64,000 bases of DNA from Perognathus longimembris pacificus (GCF_023159225.1 NC_063161.1:122984958-123048957), one strand, 5' to 3'. Shown: positions 45,603 through 58,278, counted from the first letter of the stretch. Numbers and translations are program-made. The notes: generated by a model not told the origin, from the letters alone.

Positions 45603-47020
45603 TTTTAATCAATTTTAATGGGTTTATTATTCTTTTTTTAAACTAAGTGTGCAAAGTACTTTGATCCTATTCATCCCACTTCATCTTCTCCTTTTGTTCT
45701 TTCCCTTCCCCTTGGCCCCCATCCTCAAACTATTTGTTGTACACTGGTATCATTTATTTTTAATGTACATATATGTATATATGTATATAAATGTCTTTGG
45801 TAATAAGAAAATAAAGACATTTCTGTTCAGTTATATGTTTCTGAATATATGATACTTGTCAATCTTAGTGTAGCTTATTTAACTAAACATAATGATTTCC
45901 AGTTGTATCCATTTCTTGAAAATGACATAATTTTTTACTTTTTATGGTTGAAAACTATTCATACACACACACATACACATATACCATTGCTTTACCCATT
46001 CATTGGCCACTTGGTATCTCAGCTGATTGTAGTTTAGTTACTATAGTAGCACCAATATAAAAATGGAGGTGTAGGTGTCGCTACTGTATATTGACTTAAA
46101 TTATTTCAGATGAAGCTCAGGAGTAAGATAATGGGATTATATGCTAGTTCTAATTGAATTTTCTTAAGAAATTCTATACTGATTTCCATAGTGGGTACAC
46201 TAGTCCCACCAACTCTGTAAAAGGGTTCTTCGTTACTCATATTCTCACTAGCATTTACTGTTTGTTTCCTTGATGGTCGATATTATGATTGGGTGATATG
46301 GACTCTAAATATCTTTTTTATTTGTATTTCTTTGTGGCTAAGGATGTTGAACATTTCTTCATGTATTTGTTGGCCCTTTGAACTTCCTTTAACTGGATGT
46401 TCAATTCGTTTGCCCATCTATTACTTTGGATTATTTGTGCATTGGGCATTTAATATTTGGAACTTTTTATATATTCTGATATGAATCCTATGTCTGATGG
46501 AAAGCTAGCAGAAACATTCTCTTGTTGGTATATTGTGTATTGGTTCTGGTAGCTGCTTCTTTTGCAGTGCTGAAGCTCTTTTGTTTAATTTAATCCCATC
46601 TGCCAATTCCTGCTGAAATTTCCTGAGTAATTTCAGTCCTTTTTAGAAGTATCTTTTCTGGGTCTATATTTTCAAGTGTTCTCCTATAGCTATTCAACAC
46701 TTTGGGCCTTTTATTAAGATTTTGATGCATTTTGAATTTTTTTGTACAATGTGAGAGATAAGGATTTAGTTTCAGTTTTGTATATAGTGATATCTACTTT
46801 ACCCAGCACTATTTGTTGAAAGACTGTTTATTTTATTTCTATAACAAATATTTTGGAACCTTTGTAGAAAGTTTTATGGATATAGCTGCATGGGATTCTA
46901 TTTGCATCTTGTATTCTATTTCATTGATTTATGGGTCTGTTCTTGTGCCAGTACCAGTTTCTGCTTCTATGACTCTGTAGTATAATTTCAAGTAAGATAT
47001 TGAGATACTTCCAGCATTAC
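45603..47020 (-). mobile_element. Old L1, about 1.4 kb, antisense
   Basis: A CT-rich antisense 3' UTR-like part (45660-45730) leads into ORF2 C-terminal and connection-domain sequence (for example 'gctaaggatgttgaacattt', 'gtctgttcttgtgccagtac'). Stops and indels are frequent. It contains a small (CA)n run at about 45961-45985. It is older than the full-length copies. Confidence 0.7.
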
Positions 47021-47024
47021 TCTT

Positions 47025-47225
47025 TTTTTTCAGGGTCGGGGAGGCAATGCTGAGGTTTGGATTCAGGGTTTTATGTTTGCTAGGCAGGTGCTTTACTGTT
47101 TGAGCCATGCCCCCCCAAGTCCTTTTGCTCTGCTTTTTTTGAGGTAGGTTCTTACTTTTTACACAGGCCATCCCTAACTACAATTTTTCTATTGATTTTT
47201 CCCATGTAGTTGGGATGCATGACAC
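47025..47225 (-). repeat. Composite SINE, 7SL-like plus tRNA-like, inserted at the old L1 edge
   Basis: Antisense order on the plus strand is a tRNA-like part (ttgctaggcaggtgctttac, tgtttgagccatgccccc) then a poly-T spacer and a B1-like part (gaggtaggttcttacttttt, acacaggccatccc). This differs from the two Geo-type dimers and is likely an older composite. Confidence 0.5.
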
Positions 47226-48430
47226 CAGCTGCATTTAATTCTAATTTTCAATATTGCACCAATGTCCATTGTAAGTGGGAGATTTTGGATTGTCACTGAA
47301 AAATCTGCCTTTACATGACCATTTTTCTTCATTGTCTTGTCCCTACTCATTTTTTTCCAGCTTGTCTACTGCTTTAAGATGTTTATTTCTTGTCTATTTA
47401 AGTTATCTGCTTCAGCTACTTTGATTTCTTACTTCCTTTAAAAATCATTGATTACTGTACATGTTCCCATAATCAATTGTATGGTTATATTTTACTATTT
47501 ATATATGTAGTCACCACAAAGTGAAAGGAAGTAATGAGTACTTCAATTACCTTTCTTTGTTCCCATCCTCTCACCTTACTTTTCATCTTTATTTCAGTGT
47601 ATTATGTATATTATAATTGCATTTGCACAATTTTGCTTTCAGAGTTTCAGTATACAAGTCATTCTGACTTTGAATTCTACTCTTACCTATGTTTGTGACA
47701 ATTTTATTAAGAATTTTTTGCAAGTGAAAATTTTTCATGCTGAGTCCAAGAAAAGAAAAGCTTTTCTTATGGCTCTGAAAAATGGGTTAAAATATTTTGC
47801 TAAAATTCAATAAAAATACATTTCACACTCATGCTGCCATTGTTTGCACACAAGAATTTAGAGATAGCAGTTTTGTTGCCTGAGAGTCATAAATATGTAA
47901 ATTTCCCTACCTTTATTCTAGTATTCTAGTAATTTCCTCCTACCACCACATTTTCCACAGGGTCAAGTGATGAGGAGATAACCAAGATAGGCCATTTAGT
48001 TTAAACATTCTGACTGTTTTTGAGAGATATGTGATCCAAGCATACCAGGTGGTACTCTGTATTTGCTGGAACTCTGAGGAAATCATACATCCTGTCTTTC
48101 CCATTTCCATTCCTGAGTGGTTATGGAAAGCATACATATGAAAACTACTGGACTGTCTTGCTACTATCATATTGAGGGAGCTTTGCCTAGAAAATGCCAG
48201 AACAAGAAACAGGAGAGAGAGACAGACAATTTTCAATGGCAGTTTTGAACCTTTGGATTTAAGTGCCATTAGTTATTAACATCTTAGATGTCTTGGGGAC
48301 ATAAGTCATTTTTATATTTTAAAAGCTAGTTTTTGTTTTCTTCCACTGACAACTGAAAATATTTCAATTAAATCTTGACTGTAGAATCACACACACACAC
48401 ACACATACACAGGACAATATCAATTTTATG
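47226..48430. other. Unassigned sequence with a CA microsatellite
   Basis: A (CA)n run lies at about 48388-48411. A 109-codon minus-strand frame at 47940-48269 shows no recognisable domain. No gene call is justified. Confidence 0.45.
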
Positions 48431-48439
48431 AATATGTTA

Positions 48440-48540
48440 CGGTTTTGGATGTGGTTCAAATATTCCACTCCTCCCCTCAGCTTAGTATGCAATGTGTGTG
48501 CCTGTGTAGAAAATGTGTGACCTTTTAGATATGGTATCTA
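48440..48540 (+). repeat. Dispersed direct repeat, copy 1
   Basis: A ~70-bp block (ttcaaatattccactcctcc, cctcagcttagtatgcaatg) recurs at 50218-50290 in the same orientation. It may be an old LTR fragment of MaLR type. Confidence 0.6.
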
Positions 48541-50217
48541 GAGAGAGATTCATAAGTTAGTTGAGGTCATAGCCTCAGAAAGGGTAGTGGGACTTCAGTC
48601 TTTCTGGATTCATGTTCTGAGATGTGAGGATATCTTCTTCATACACATAATCCTGTCATGATGTGATACAGTTAAAGGAGCCCTCAACCATAACTGAACA
48701 TAGATGGCTCTGCTATGTATTTGAATCCCCCCAAAATGTGACCTATGTGGAAATCTCTCTTCAAAAAATTACTCTGCATATAATATTATGTTATAGTAAT
48801 ACAAAATTGACATTCTGAGGTCAGAAAAGAAACTTTCTTACATTGTTTACCACTTTGTCTCATATATCACAGGAACTGACATATATGGTGTGTATATGTG
48901 TGTGTATGATATATTGCTCTCCAATTTGTACTTGATATTTCTCTCTGGAGATTAATTACAAATTCTAGCCCTGCTATGACAGAAGTAAACTGAAATCTAT
49001 GATATGTGGTTGTGGATATTTATACTGAACTTTTCATGAGATTCTTCTTTATGAAAGAATAAAACAACTTAATGCCAAAATGCCCAGTTCGGTATCTTTC
49101 TCATAGAACTTTGTTTATATACAGCAAGACAACTTTGTAATTTTGTCTGACCTATGCTCAGCTTACACACATATTTATGTATGTATCTATACACACATAT
49201 ATTTGTATATATCTATACACTCATATATATTTCTGTACATGATAGAAACATTATAGAATAGCCTTGATGGGAAGGAAAGCTAAATTTAGGGTTGTTGGTC
49301 AGATGAGAAAGAGAGGCCAACAGAGTAAAAACACAGGAAAAAAATAGAAGCAGTTTGTTACTCATCGGCCTATCAGAGAAGAGGGATATCAGTGAAGATG
49401 AATGGAAAAAACAATGGAGCAGTGCACTCAACCAGTGGTTAGGGAAGCAGAACAAGGTGGACTATATGCTGAAGCCTTGGTTGGGGTCCAGGCATTGCAC
49501 AAGTAATCTTCCTACGGGGAGTTCTAGCTAGCAGGTTCAGTGGGGTTACACTGTGACTCATTACATTACACATATGCACAATCCATTCAGGGTGTGAGAT
49601 TCAGTGAGGTGAGCCAGGTCACCCACAGAGTTATTAGGATATCACTAAGTGGCAGCATATAAAGCAGATATATGTATAAGTCACATAGAAGACTTAGGAG
49701 CAAGCAGTGGCTTAGAAAACAAGTCAAGAGTGGCCTTACCCTGTTTCTGGGATGAAAAGGTTAAACCTAGATTCAGAATGGCTGCTATATAAAATTTATT
49801 AATTCATAACAGCATATTTAATAAATATTTATGGACACAATAATGGATTGATATTGTTCAATTTAATTTTAATAAATTACTTCAACTTATTGGGCACTTA
49901 TTTTGTACAAAGCCCAATCAATATACAGGAAGGTGATGAAAACAGTGATATAGAGACTCATCCTATCTGGTAGGCATGGGGAAGGTGCTAAAGGGATTTT
50001 TGTGTCGGAATTTGTGTGCTGAAGACTAAGTTCTAAAAGGGATGGCAACCTGGACTTCTCAGCTTGGAATCAGTGATGTATCTGTTTGAATTGTTTAATT
50101 CTGGGTATATTACATAAACTCAGTTTCCTCAGCTATAAAGTTGTAACAAATCTTGTTTTTGTTATGAGTAGAAGTTAAAGTATCCTAACTAATATGATTG
50201 AAATATATCTAGGATGC
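48541..50217. other. Unassigned sequence with a TA/CA-rich low-complexity stretch
   Basis: 49160-49240 is a mixed TATG/CACA/TATA stretch. The rest has no recognised gene or repeat. Confidence 0.45.
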
Positions 50218-50290
50218 TGTTGAAATATTCCCCTCCTCCCCTCAGCTTGGTCTACAATGTGCCCATGTAGGAAATATGTGAATCATTTTC
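50218..50290 (+). repeat. Dispersed direct repeat, copy 2
   Basis: This matches the block at 48455-48527 in order (ttgaaatattcccctcctcc, cctcagcttggtctacaatg, taggaaatatgtga), with scattered substitutions. Confidence 0.6.
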
Positions 50291-50783
50291 ATTCCTGGAA
50301 GCAAAGGTGGCTGGACAGTGATTTAAACAGAAGGTAAAAGGATTAAAAGTGAAATCAGTCTCAGAAGCTGAATAGTTACTATATTGAGAGTCAATATCTA
50401 CTGTAAACAAATCCCCATAAAATCATAATGTAATGTTTCATGACTAATAGTTTGACAATGTCAGGTTGAGTCAACAGACTAGCTAAGGTATTCATCCTTG
50501 ATAAGTTGGAGGAAAATAAAAGAACCAATAAATTATACTTAAAAACATTTTTAGCAAAGATTTTGCATTTAAAACTTGTAGTTATAAGTAAGTCAACATC
50601 ACATCTATATGATTTATAATAATAGAAAATACACTTCTTGGCCACTCATATCTATTGTTTAATAATTATGAATGCCAAAAGACATAACAAGCTCAGTATA
50701 ATGGTAACAAGTAAAGAAAACCCAACCATTTTGGGTCTTTTATCCCCATTTTCTGTATGAGAAACAGATAATCATTTTCTTTC
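50291..50783. other. Unassigned sequence left of the U6/L1 chimera
   Basis: No recognised gene or repeat. An 84-codon minus-strand frame at 50391-50645 has no domain. Confidence 0.5.
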
Positions 50784-50799
50784 CTATTCTCCCTGTTTT
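50784..50799. repeat. Target-site duplication of the U6/L1 chimera, left copy
   Basis: ctattctccctgtttt, identical to 55717-55732. The first C is shared with the complement of U6 base 1, so the duplication is 15-16 bp. The empty site reads ctgtttt/atcttg on the plus strand, a TTTT/A L1 endonuclease cut. Confidence 0.95.
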
Positions 50800-50810
50800 T
50801 TGTTCCCAAT

Positions 50811-51317
50811 TTTTATTATCAAACGGATGTACAGAGAGGTTACAGTTTCATATGTTAGGCATCGGATACATTTCTTGTACTGTTTGTTACCTTGTCCCTC
50901 ATACCCCCCCTCCTCCCCTTTCCCTTTCCCCCCCTGGGGTGTTCAGTTCACTTACACCAAACAGTTTTGCAAGTATTGCTTTTGTAGTTGTTTGTCTTTT
51001 TTTACCCTGTGTCTCTCAATTTTGGTATTCCCTTTCAATTTCCTAGTTCCAATACCAGTATACACGGTTTCCAATATACTCAGATAAGATTACAGAGATT
51101 GTGTAGGTACAACTACTGGAAGGTGATACAAGAACATCATCAATAATAAAAGCTACAGATACACATGGGACGTTGAAAGTAGTTACAACTGTGATACAAC
51201 AATTGTCTCCATAACATGGAGTTCATTTCACTTAGCATCGTCTTATGTGTTCATAAGGGTATAGCTATTGGGCTCTTGTGATGCTCTGCTATGACTTGCC
51301 TAAACCTGTACTAATTA
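50811..51317 (-). other. L1 3' UTR of the chimera
   Basis: The plus strand shows the conserved terminus complement (gatgtacagagaggttacag), the CT-rich complement of the sense polypurine tract (50897-50937), then the unique UTR up to the ORF2 end. The tail near 50800-50815 is short (about ten T with interruptions). Confidence 0.85.
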
Positions 51318-54300
51318 TTCCCAGTAAGGGAGACCATAAAGTTCATGTTTCTTTGGGTCTGGCTCATTTCACTTAGTATAATTTTTTCCAAGTCCTTCCA
51401 TTTCCTTACAAATGGGACAATGTCATTTTTTTCTGGTAGAGGCATAAAATTCCATTGTGTATATGTACCACATTTTCCTGATCTATTCATCTACTGAGGG
51501 GCATCTGGGTTGGTTCCAGATTCTTGCTATGACACATTGTGCTGTGATGAACATTGTTGTGCTGGTGGCATTACTGTGATTTTGTTTGTGATCTTTTGGA
51601 TAGATACCCAAAAGTGGGGCTGCTGGGTCATAGGGAAGTTCTATATTTAGCCTTCTGAGGAATCTCCATACTGCTTGCCAGAGTGGCTGAACCAGTTTAC
51701 ATTCCCACCAACAATGAAGTAGGGTTCCCTTTTGGCCACATCCCCTCCAACAATTGTTATTGTTAGTTTTCTTGCTATAGGACATTCTTACTGGGGTGAG
51801 ATGAAATCTCAATGTTGTTTTGATTTGCATTTCTTTTATGGCCAGTGATGTAGAGCACTTTTTCATATGTCTCTTGGCCATTCTCATTTCCTCATCAGAG
51901 AAGTCTCTTTGTAAGTCTTTAGCCCACTTGATGAGGGGGCTATTGGTTCTTTGCGGTTTTGTTTTGGAAGAGGGTAATTTTTTTTGTTCTGCATATATTT
52001 TAGATATGAGACCTTTGTCCGTTGAATGGCCGGTAAAGATCTTCTCCCAGTCTGTGGGCTTTCTGTGTATCTGGAGAGCTATGTCCTTTGCCGTGCAGAA
52101 GCTCTGCAGTTTGATGCAGTCCCATTTGTTCAACCTTTCTTTGATTTGTAGCTTTTCTGGGTCTTTGTTAAGGAAGTTCCATCCTGCGCCAAGGAGCCCA
52201 AGTGCTTCTCCTACTCCTTCCTTTAGTGTTTTCAAGATGTCTGTTTTGATTTCGAGGTCTTCAATCCATTTGGAATTGATGTAGGTGCAGGGTGATATAT
52301 AAGGATCTAGTTTTAGTTTGTTGCATGTGTTGAGCCAGTTTTGCCAGCACCATTTGTTAAAGAGGCTATCTTTCTTCCAAACTATTGTTTTAGCTCCTTT
52401 ATCAAAGATTAAGTAGGCGTAGTTCTGTGGGTTCATTTCTGGGTCTTCAATTCTGTTCTATTGGTCATCAGGCCTGTTCTGGTGCCAACACCAAGCTGTT
52501 TTTATTACTATAGCTTTATAATACAGCTTGAAGTTGGGTATTGTAATTCCTCCAGCACTGCTCTTTCTGCTTAGGAGGGTTTTTGCTATTCTAGGTCTTT
52601 TACTGTTCCCTATGAATTTCTGGATTGCTTCCTCTATTTCATTAAAAAATGGTGTTGGGATATTAATGGGTATTGCATTGAATTTGTAGATAGCTTTTGG
52701 CAATATTGTCATTTTGATTATATTAATCCTCCCAATCCAGGAGCATGGGAGGTTTTTCCATTTCCTTAGTTCTGACTTAATTTCGTTTTTCAAGCTTTTA
52801 AAATTCTCATCAAAGATGTCTTTCACTTCTTTGGTTAAGGTTATTCCTAGATATTTTATGTTTTGGGGGGCTATTGCAAAAGGAGTTGCTTTCCTGATTT
52901 CAGCCTCGGTCTTCGGGTCATTAGCATAGAGAAAGGCCGTTGATTTTTGAAGGTTTATTTTATATCCTGCCACTTTGCCAAAGTTTTGGATCAACTCTTG
53001 TAGCTTGGGGGTAGAGTCTATGGGATTCTTTAGGTATAGGATCATGTCATCTGCGAAGAGAGAAAGTTTAACTTCATCTTTTCCTATTTGGATCCCCTTT
53101 ATATTTTCTTCTTGCCTAATTGCTCTGGCTAGGAATTCTAGTACTATTTTGAAGAGCAGGGGAGGGAGTGGACATCCCTGCCTTGTTCCTGATTTTAAAG
53201 GGAATGGCTTTAGTTTTTTCCCATTTAGAGTTATGCTTGCTGTTGGTTTGTCATAAACTGCCTTGATTATATTCAGGAATGTTCCCTGGAATCCCAGTTT
53301 TTCCACGGCTTTTAGCATAAACGGGTGCTGGATTTTCTCGAACGCTTTTTCCGCATCTAGAGATAAAACCATGTGGTTCTTTACCTTGGTCCGGTTGAAG
53401 TGGTGGATTACACTAATTGACTTGCGTATATTAAACCAACTTTGCTTCCCTGGAATCAATCCAATTTGATCATGGTGTATGACTTTTTTGATAACCTGTT
53501 GAAGTCGATTGGCCAGAATTTTGTTGAGAATTTTTGCGTCTATGTTCATCAGGGAAATCGGTCTGTCGTCCTCTTTCCGTGATGAGTCCCTGCCTGGTTT
53601 TTGGGATGAGGGTTTTACTGGCTTCATAGAATGAGTCTGGTAGTGAACGATCTCTTTCAATTTCATTGAAGAGTTTGAGAAATATTGGTGTGAGTTCTGT
53701 TTTGAAGGCCTTGTAGAATTCTGCAGTGAATCTGTCTGGACATGGGCTTTTCTTGGATGGGAGATCATTTATTGCCATTTCTATTTCAATACTGGATATG
53801 GGTCTGTTTAGAAGGTTTAAATCTTCATGTTTAAGTTTGGGGATATTAATTTTTTCTAGGAAATTATCTATTACTTCCAAGTTCTCGAATTTGTTGGCAT
53901 AAATGTTTGCAAAATAGTCCCTTATTATTTTATGAATTTTGGTTATTTCTGTGTTGATGTTACCTGTTTCATCTCTTATTTTGTTTATTTGAGTGTGCTG
54001 CCTTCGTTTCTTGGTCAGGTTTGCCAGGAGTCTGTCTATCTTGTTGATTTTTTCAAAGAACCAACTCTTTGTTTTGTTGATTCTTTCAATGGTTTTTTCA
54101 TCTCTATTTGATTTAATTCTGATTTGATTTTAATGATTTGCTTCCATCTATTGACTTTGGGTTTGGCTTGTTGTTCTTTCTCAAGGAAATTAAGGTGCTT
54201 CTTTAAATTATTGAGTTGCTGTTTCTCCAGTTTGTTGATGTATGTACTCAGAGATATAAATTTTCCTCTGAGTACTGCCTTTGCTGTGTCCCATAGGAGC

Positions 54301-55110
54301 TGGTACTTTGTGTCCTCAATTGGTTGAATTCCATAAACATTTGAATTTCCATTTTAATTTCTTCAATGACCCACTGATGGTTCAGCAGTGTGTTGTTTAG
54401 TCTCTATGAATTGTAGGATTTTCTGCGGTGGCTGTTGGAGTTGAGCTCTAATTTTATTCCATTGTGGTCTGAGAGAATGCAGGGAATGGTTTTGATACTT
54501 CTGAATTTGAACAGATTTTCTTTGTGCCCTAAGATGTGATCTATTTTGGAGAATATTCCATGTGCTGTGGAGAAGAATTTATTCTGTTGTTACTGGGTGG
54601 AATATTCTGTAGGTGTCCGTTGAGTCTAGTTGGTCTATGCAATTATTTAGTTCTGTGGTTTCTTTGTACAGTTTTTGGCGTGTTGATCTGTCCAGAGGTG
54701 ATAGTGGAGTGTTAAAGTCCCCAACTATCAATGTGTTTGGGTCTATGAGTGTTTTTAGAGTCAGTAGTGTTTGTTTGATTCAGTTGGGTGCTCCTGCATT
54801 TCGTGTGTAGATATTTAGAATGGTTATATCTTCCTGTAGGAGAGAGCCCTTTACTAGTATGTAGTAACCTTCTTTGTCTCTTCTTACCCTTTTTAATTTG
54901 AAGTCAATTTTGTCTGATACTAGGATTGCAACTCCAGCCTGCTTACGGGAGCATTTGCTTGATAGATTTGATTCCAGCCTTTCACTTTTAGAAGATGTTT
55001 ACTTTTTCTGGATAGATGTGTCTCTTGGAGGCAGCAGAAAGGTGGATCTTGATTTTTGATCCCACTTATGAGCCTATGTCATTTGATTGGAGAATTAAGT
55101 CCATTAATGT
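51318..55110 (-). pseudogene. L1 ORF2, nearly complete with few lesions
   Basis: On the minus strand: endonuclease region (about 55110-54100, disrupted), RT (53880-52458) and C-terminal region (52436-51483). The FADD box is at codons 53046-53057. Motif A reads [15 protein letters not shown], with the second acidic residue E where the sister copy has D. The C-terminal Cys-rich segment [18 protein letters not shown] is intact. Lesions seen: a +1 in a T-run at 53598-53602 (T5 here, T4 in the sister copy) shifts frame between PKP and GRD; TGG to TAG at 52458-52460 in the QWNRIEDPE region; and a stop just after SVDE (about 51480), where the sister has AGG. It is probably not active, but is less decayed than the full-length copy. 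Confidence 0.9.
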
Positions 55111-55114
55111 TGAG

Positions 55115-55611
55115 AGTTAGGATTTAGAGATGATTGTTTGTTCCTTTGATTATCACTATCTTGTTTAAAGCTGTGTCTTCCCATTTCTTGATCTGATGTT
55201 TATTATTTAGAGTTAATTTCTCTGTCTGTATTGGGATCTTGATTATTTTCTCTGTATAGTACATCTTTGAAGATTTTCTGTAAAGCTGGTTTGGTGGAGA
55301 TATATTGTTTCAGTTTTTCCTTACTGTGGAAGACTTTTATTTGACCTTCGGCTATGAATGAGAGTTTGGCTGGGTACAGAATTCTTGGTTGGTAGTTATT
55401 TTTATTTAGTGTTTAGTATACTTCATTCCAGGCTCTCCTTGCTTTCATGGTCTCTGCTGAGAAGTCTGGGGTAATTCTGATTGCTTTTCCTTTATATGTG
55501 ATGTTTTCTTCTCCCTAACAGCTTTAAGGATTCTTTCCTTGTACTCTACTGATCCTGTTTTGATCACAATGTGTCAGTGGGATGTCCTATTCTGGTCTGG
55601 TCGGTTTGGGG
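55115..55611 (-). pseudogene. L1 ORF1, 5'-truncated at the U6 junction
   Basis: Only the RRM and C-terminal part remain. The minus strand begins in the block before HIVIKTGS and continues through ERILKAVREK-like sequence to the ORF1 end near 55250. It keeps the ~40 bp (55368-55407) that the full-length copy lacks. One in-frame stop lies just before HIVIKTG (CGA-type to TGA, near 55576). Confidence 0.75.
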
Positions 55612-55717
55612 AAAATATGGAACGCTTCACGAATTTGTGTGTCATCCTTGCGCAGGGGCCATGCTAATCTTCTCTGTATCATTCCAATTTTAGTATATGT
55701 GCTGCCAAAGGGAGCAC
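55612..55717 (-). ncRNA. U6 snRNA retropseudogene, full length, 5' part of the chimera
   Basis: All 106 positions of the U6 spliceosomal RNA are present, from GTGCTC to CCATATTTT. I count four differences from the U6 sequence as I know it (positions 7, 11, 37 and 80); three of them are C-to-T or G-to-A changes. The ACAGAGA box and the catalytic AGC region (ACAGAGAAGATTAGCATGGC) are intact. Upstream (right of 55717) there is host target DNA rather than a U6 promoter (no PSE/TATA arrangement seen), so it is not expected to be expressed as a gene. Confidence 0.95.
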
Positions 55718-55732
55718 TATTCTCCCTGTTTT
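55718..55732. repeat. Target-site duplication of the U6/L1 chimera, right copy
   Basis: tattctccctgtttt directly follows the U6 5' end. It matches 50785-50799 perfectly. Confidence 0.95.
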
Positions 55733-57835
55733 ATCTTGTTATACTAAAATCCTTTCTAATATTTCCACCTTGTGAGATTTTCCTGGTTGTTAGACACCAA
55801 GAAATTCTTTCCATGAGTGTATTTGTGTTCCTGTGATTTTTGTCTAGTGACTGGGAAGCAGAATGAAGGTTCATCTCCCAGCCAAAGACAGAAAAACGAG
55901 TGGGCGCAGACCACCTTGTGCCTTCTGGCAGCCCTCTGAGGAATCTCATTCTGAAGGACACAATTTGAAAGCCTCTGGGTTCGCAACAAGGAATCTGGAA
56001 TTTGGAAGACTTGAATTTTGCTGTTCCAATTTACAATTTGTGTGTGTTGCTGATAGGGTTAATTGTTTCATCTGTAAATCAAATGATTTAGAACAGCAAT
56101 TCCGAAGTTTGGCTGCATATTAGAGTTACCTGGGGAGCTTTTAACAAATCTTGGTGCTTAGGCCTCACTCCATAACCAATTAAATTAGAATCTCTGGGGT
56201 GTGACCCATACAACAATATTTTTTAATGCTCCACAAGGTGATTCTAGCATGTGACCGAAGCTTAAAAGCCAAAGAATTTTTAGCAATAAAATTCTGCCAG
56301 TCCAGGACTCTGAATGGTTTTGGCAGATGTACTTAAAATAAACAGAATCTAGTCATTGTAGACAGCATTTAGTGAGGACGGAAGAAGAAGGTGGACATAA
56401 TGATGAGAACCCAGGGAAAACAATATTTCATTTGAAAATATCTCAGTAGCTCAGTGTTTTGTCAAAAACACTTATTTTTGTTATATTCCTGAGGGGAGTA
56501 ATTTTGTCTTCCTGCAAAAATGAAGATCTTCAACTGAGAAATATTTAAGTGCAGTGTATCATTTTTATACCAATAATTTGTTCGATGATTCTTACTCCAA
56601 TTATTTGTTAATACAATCATTGAAAAGTATGCTTAAATATTCTATTTATACAGTAACTAGGGAATGCAGGTTTACTACTGAGATAGAAGATAGAGTTAGT
56701 ATCCCTCAGTTTATGATGTAAATTGAAGAACACATGTTAGTAGTAGTCTAAATCTGATACTAAAACACTGAGAGTTAAAAGCACTTCAATCAGAAAGGCA
56801 AAACAAACAAACAAACAAAAAACCGGCAAATGAACCCAAATAACTGGCATATTTCTTTTCTAATACAAAAACTACTGTTCCAGTAGAGTTTTCTAATCAG
56901 GAGAAAAAAACTGGTTAGTAATCAATCAAAAAAGATAGAGAAAATGGATGATAATGTTTATGTTCCCTTCTCCAAATGTCATAAAAGAGTTTATTATGTT
57001 TGGATAAGTTATAGTGAATACCAAGAAGTTTTAAAATAACTACAGGAACAAAAAGGACACATAAACTACATACATACATGTCTTTTCCCCCCTCATGACC
57101 AAAGTTCTTATCATATTTCCTCTTATGTATGTAACAGGTAAGATGTATTCAAGATGCATATGCTTTAACCTCCACTTTGATCAAGAGTTGTCCTCTGAAA
57201 TTTCCTAACTTTTAAACAACAGAAAAGGTGCAGTTAACAATTGTGGCAGAACACAATTTTTTTTAAATTTCATTACATTGTCTTTAAGCTTTTTTGCTAG
57301 AATAGATTTATCAAAAACAGAATAAAATTACTTTTACATATTTTGTGGACAGAAAGGCCAACCAGTTTTGACATATTTTGTTTTAGTTTTTATTAACCAA
57401 GAACAAAATTTATAGCAGGCATTTTTATGGAAGTGCCCTGAGAGATGATGAAATAAGATGGGAGGGAACCTCTCCTCATCCCTGGCATGAAGAGGTAGGA
57501 GAAAATCCACACAGACAATTTTAGTAACCTGGGACAGAATCTGCAATGTCACTGAATAAACCATGTTCACAAGGAAACTTTTACCATGGTGATTATTGCT
57601 TAAGAACCTCTCTCATTTTCTAACTTCTTAAGTTTTTTTTTTGTTCTGGTACAGTAAAAATGGGAAGAGTGAATGGAAATATGGAGGTAGAGGGGGAAGC
57701 AAAGAGGAAAGACACAGAGACAGGAAGAATAGATAAAAGATGAAAGGCTGTGAAGTAGAATGTGATAGTGAGATGGAATTTATTAATGTTGATGTTTTAT
57801 TAAGTGTTGTGGAGACTGTGGACTAAACATAATAG
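55733..57835. other. Unassigned sequence right of the chimera
   Basis: About 2.1 kb with no recognised gene. Frames of 76-86 codons overlap on both strands at 55731-56123 and have no domain. An A-rich (CAAA)n run lies at about 56803-56822. Confidence 0.45.
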
Positions 57836-58176
57836 TTTTGTTTCTCTTGTATTCCCTTCCTGTGGTTGAACCCCTGCTACCACTATATCTCATTGGAATA
57901 TCCTGCATACTGTTTAACCGGGTATTAAAACTGGGGAAGGGAAAGGGAATATGAAAATTGAGAGACAAAGGACAAAAAGACAAACCATTCCAAAAGCAAT
58001 ACTTACAAAATCATTTGGTATAAATCAACTGTACAACTTTTGGGGAGAGAGAGAAAGGGGGAATGGAGAGGGGAGAGATGAGGGAGGAGGTAACAAGTTG
58101 TACAGGAAATGTACTCACTGCCTTACATATGAATCTGTAACCCCTCTGTACCACATTTTGACAATAAAGAAAAAAG
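57836..58176 (+). mobile_element. 5'-truncated L1 3' UTR
   Basis: Sense order: 'tcttgtattcccttcctgtg', 'ggaagggaaagggaatatga', 'gagagacaaaggacaaaaag', a polypurine tract (58040-58092), 'aacaagttgtacaggaaatg' and 'cccctctgtaccacattttg', then an A-tail. It contains 3' UTR only. Confidence 0.88.
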
Positions 58177-58278
58177 TTTTAAAAATAGAATATTTCCTAT
58201 ACTTTGACACCTACTTGAAAATATAAAATAGTTAACAAGTATCATCTAATATTTGATTGTTAGTATAGCATCTCTTTT

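Larger units (their letters stand above)
50800..55717 (-). mobile_element. U6 snRNA/L1 chimeric retroinsertion (4.9 kb)
   Basis: On the minus strand the insert starts with a full-length U6 copy (55717-55612) fused without extra bases to L1 at 55611, inside ORF1. It continues through ORF2 and the 3' UTR to a short A-rich tail near 50800. One 15-16-bp duplication flanks the whole, so U6 and L1 inserted together. Chimeras of this kind are known from other mammals and are explained by a template jump of L1 reverse transcriptase onto U6, or by U6-L1 RNA ligation. The L1 part is relatively young and aligns base by base with the copy at 25.4-32.9 kb. Confidence 0.95.

Noticed and set aside
55612..55717. 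Functional U6 gene
   Set aside because: It has four substitutions, is fused to L1 and lies inside a target-site duplication. No U6 promoter lies upstream, so it is a retropseudogene.
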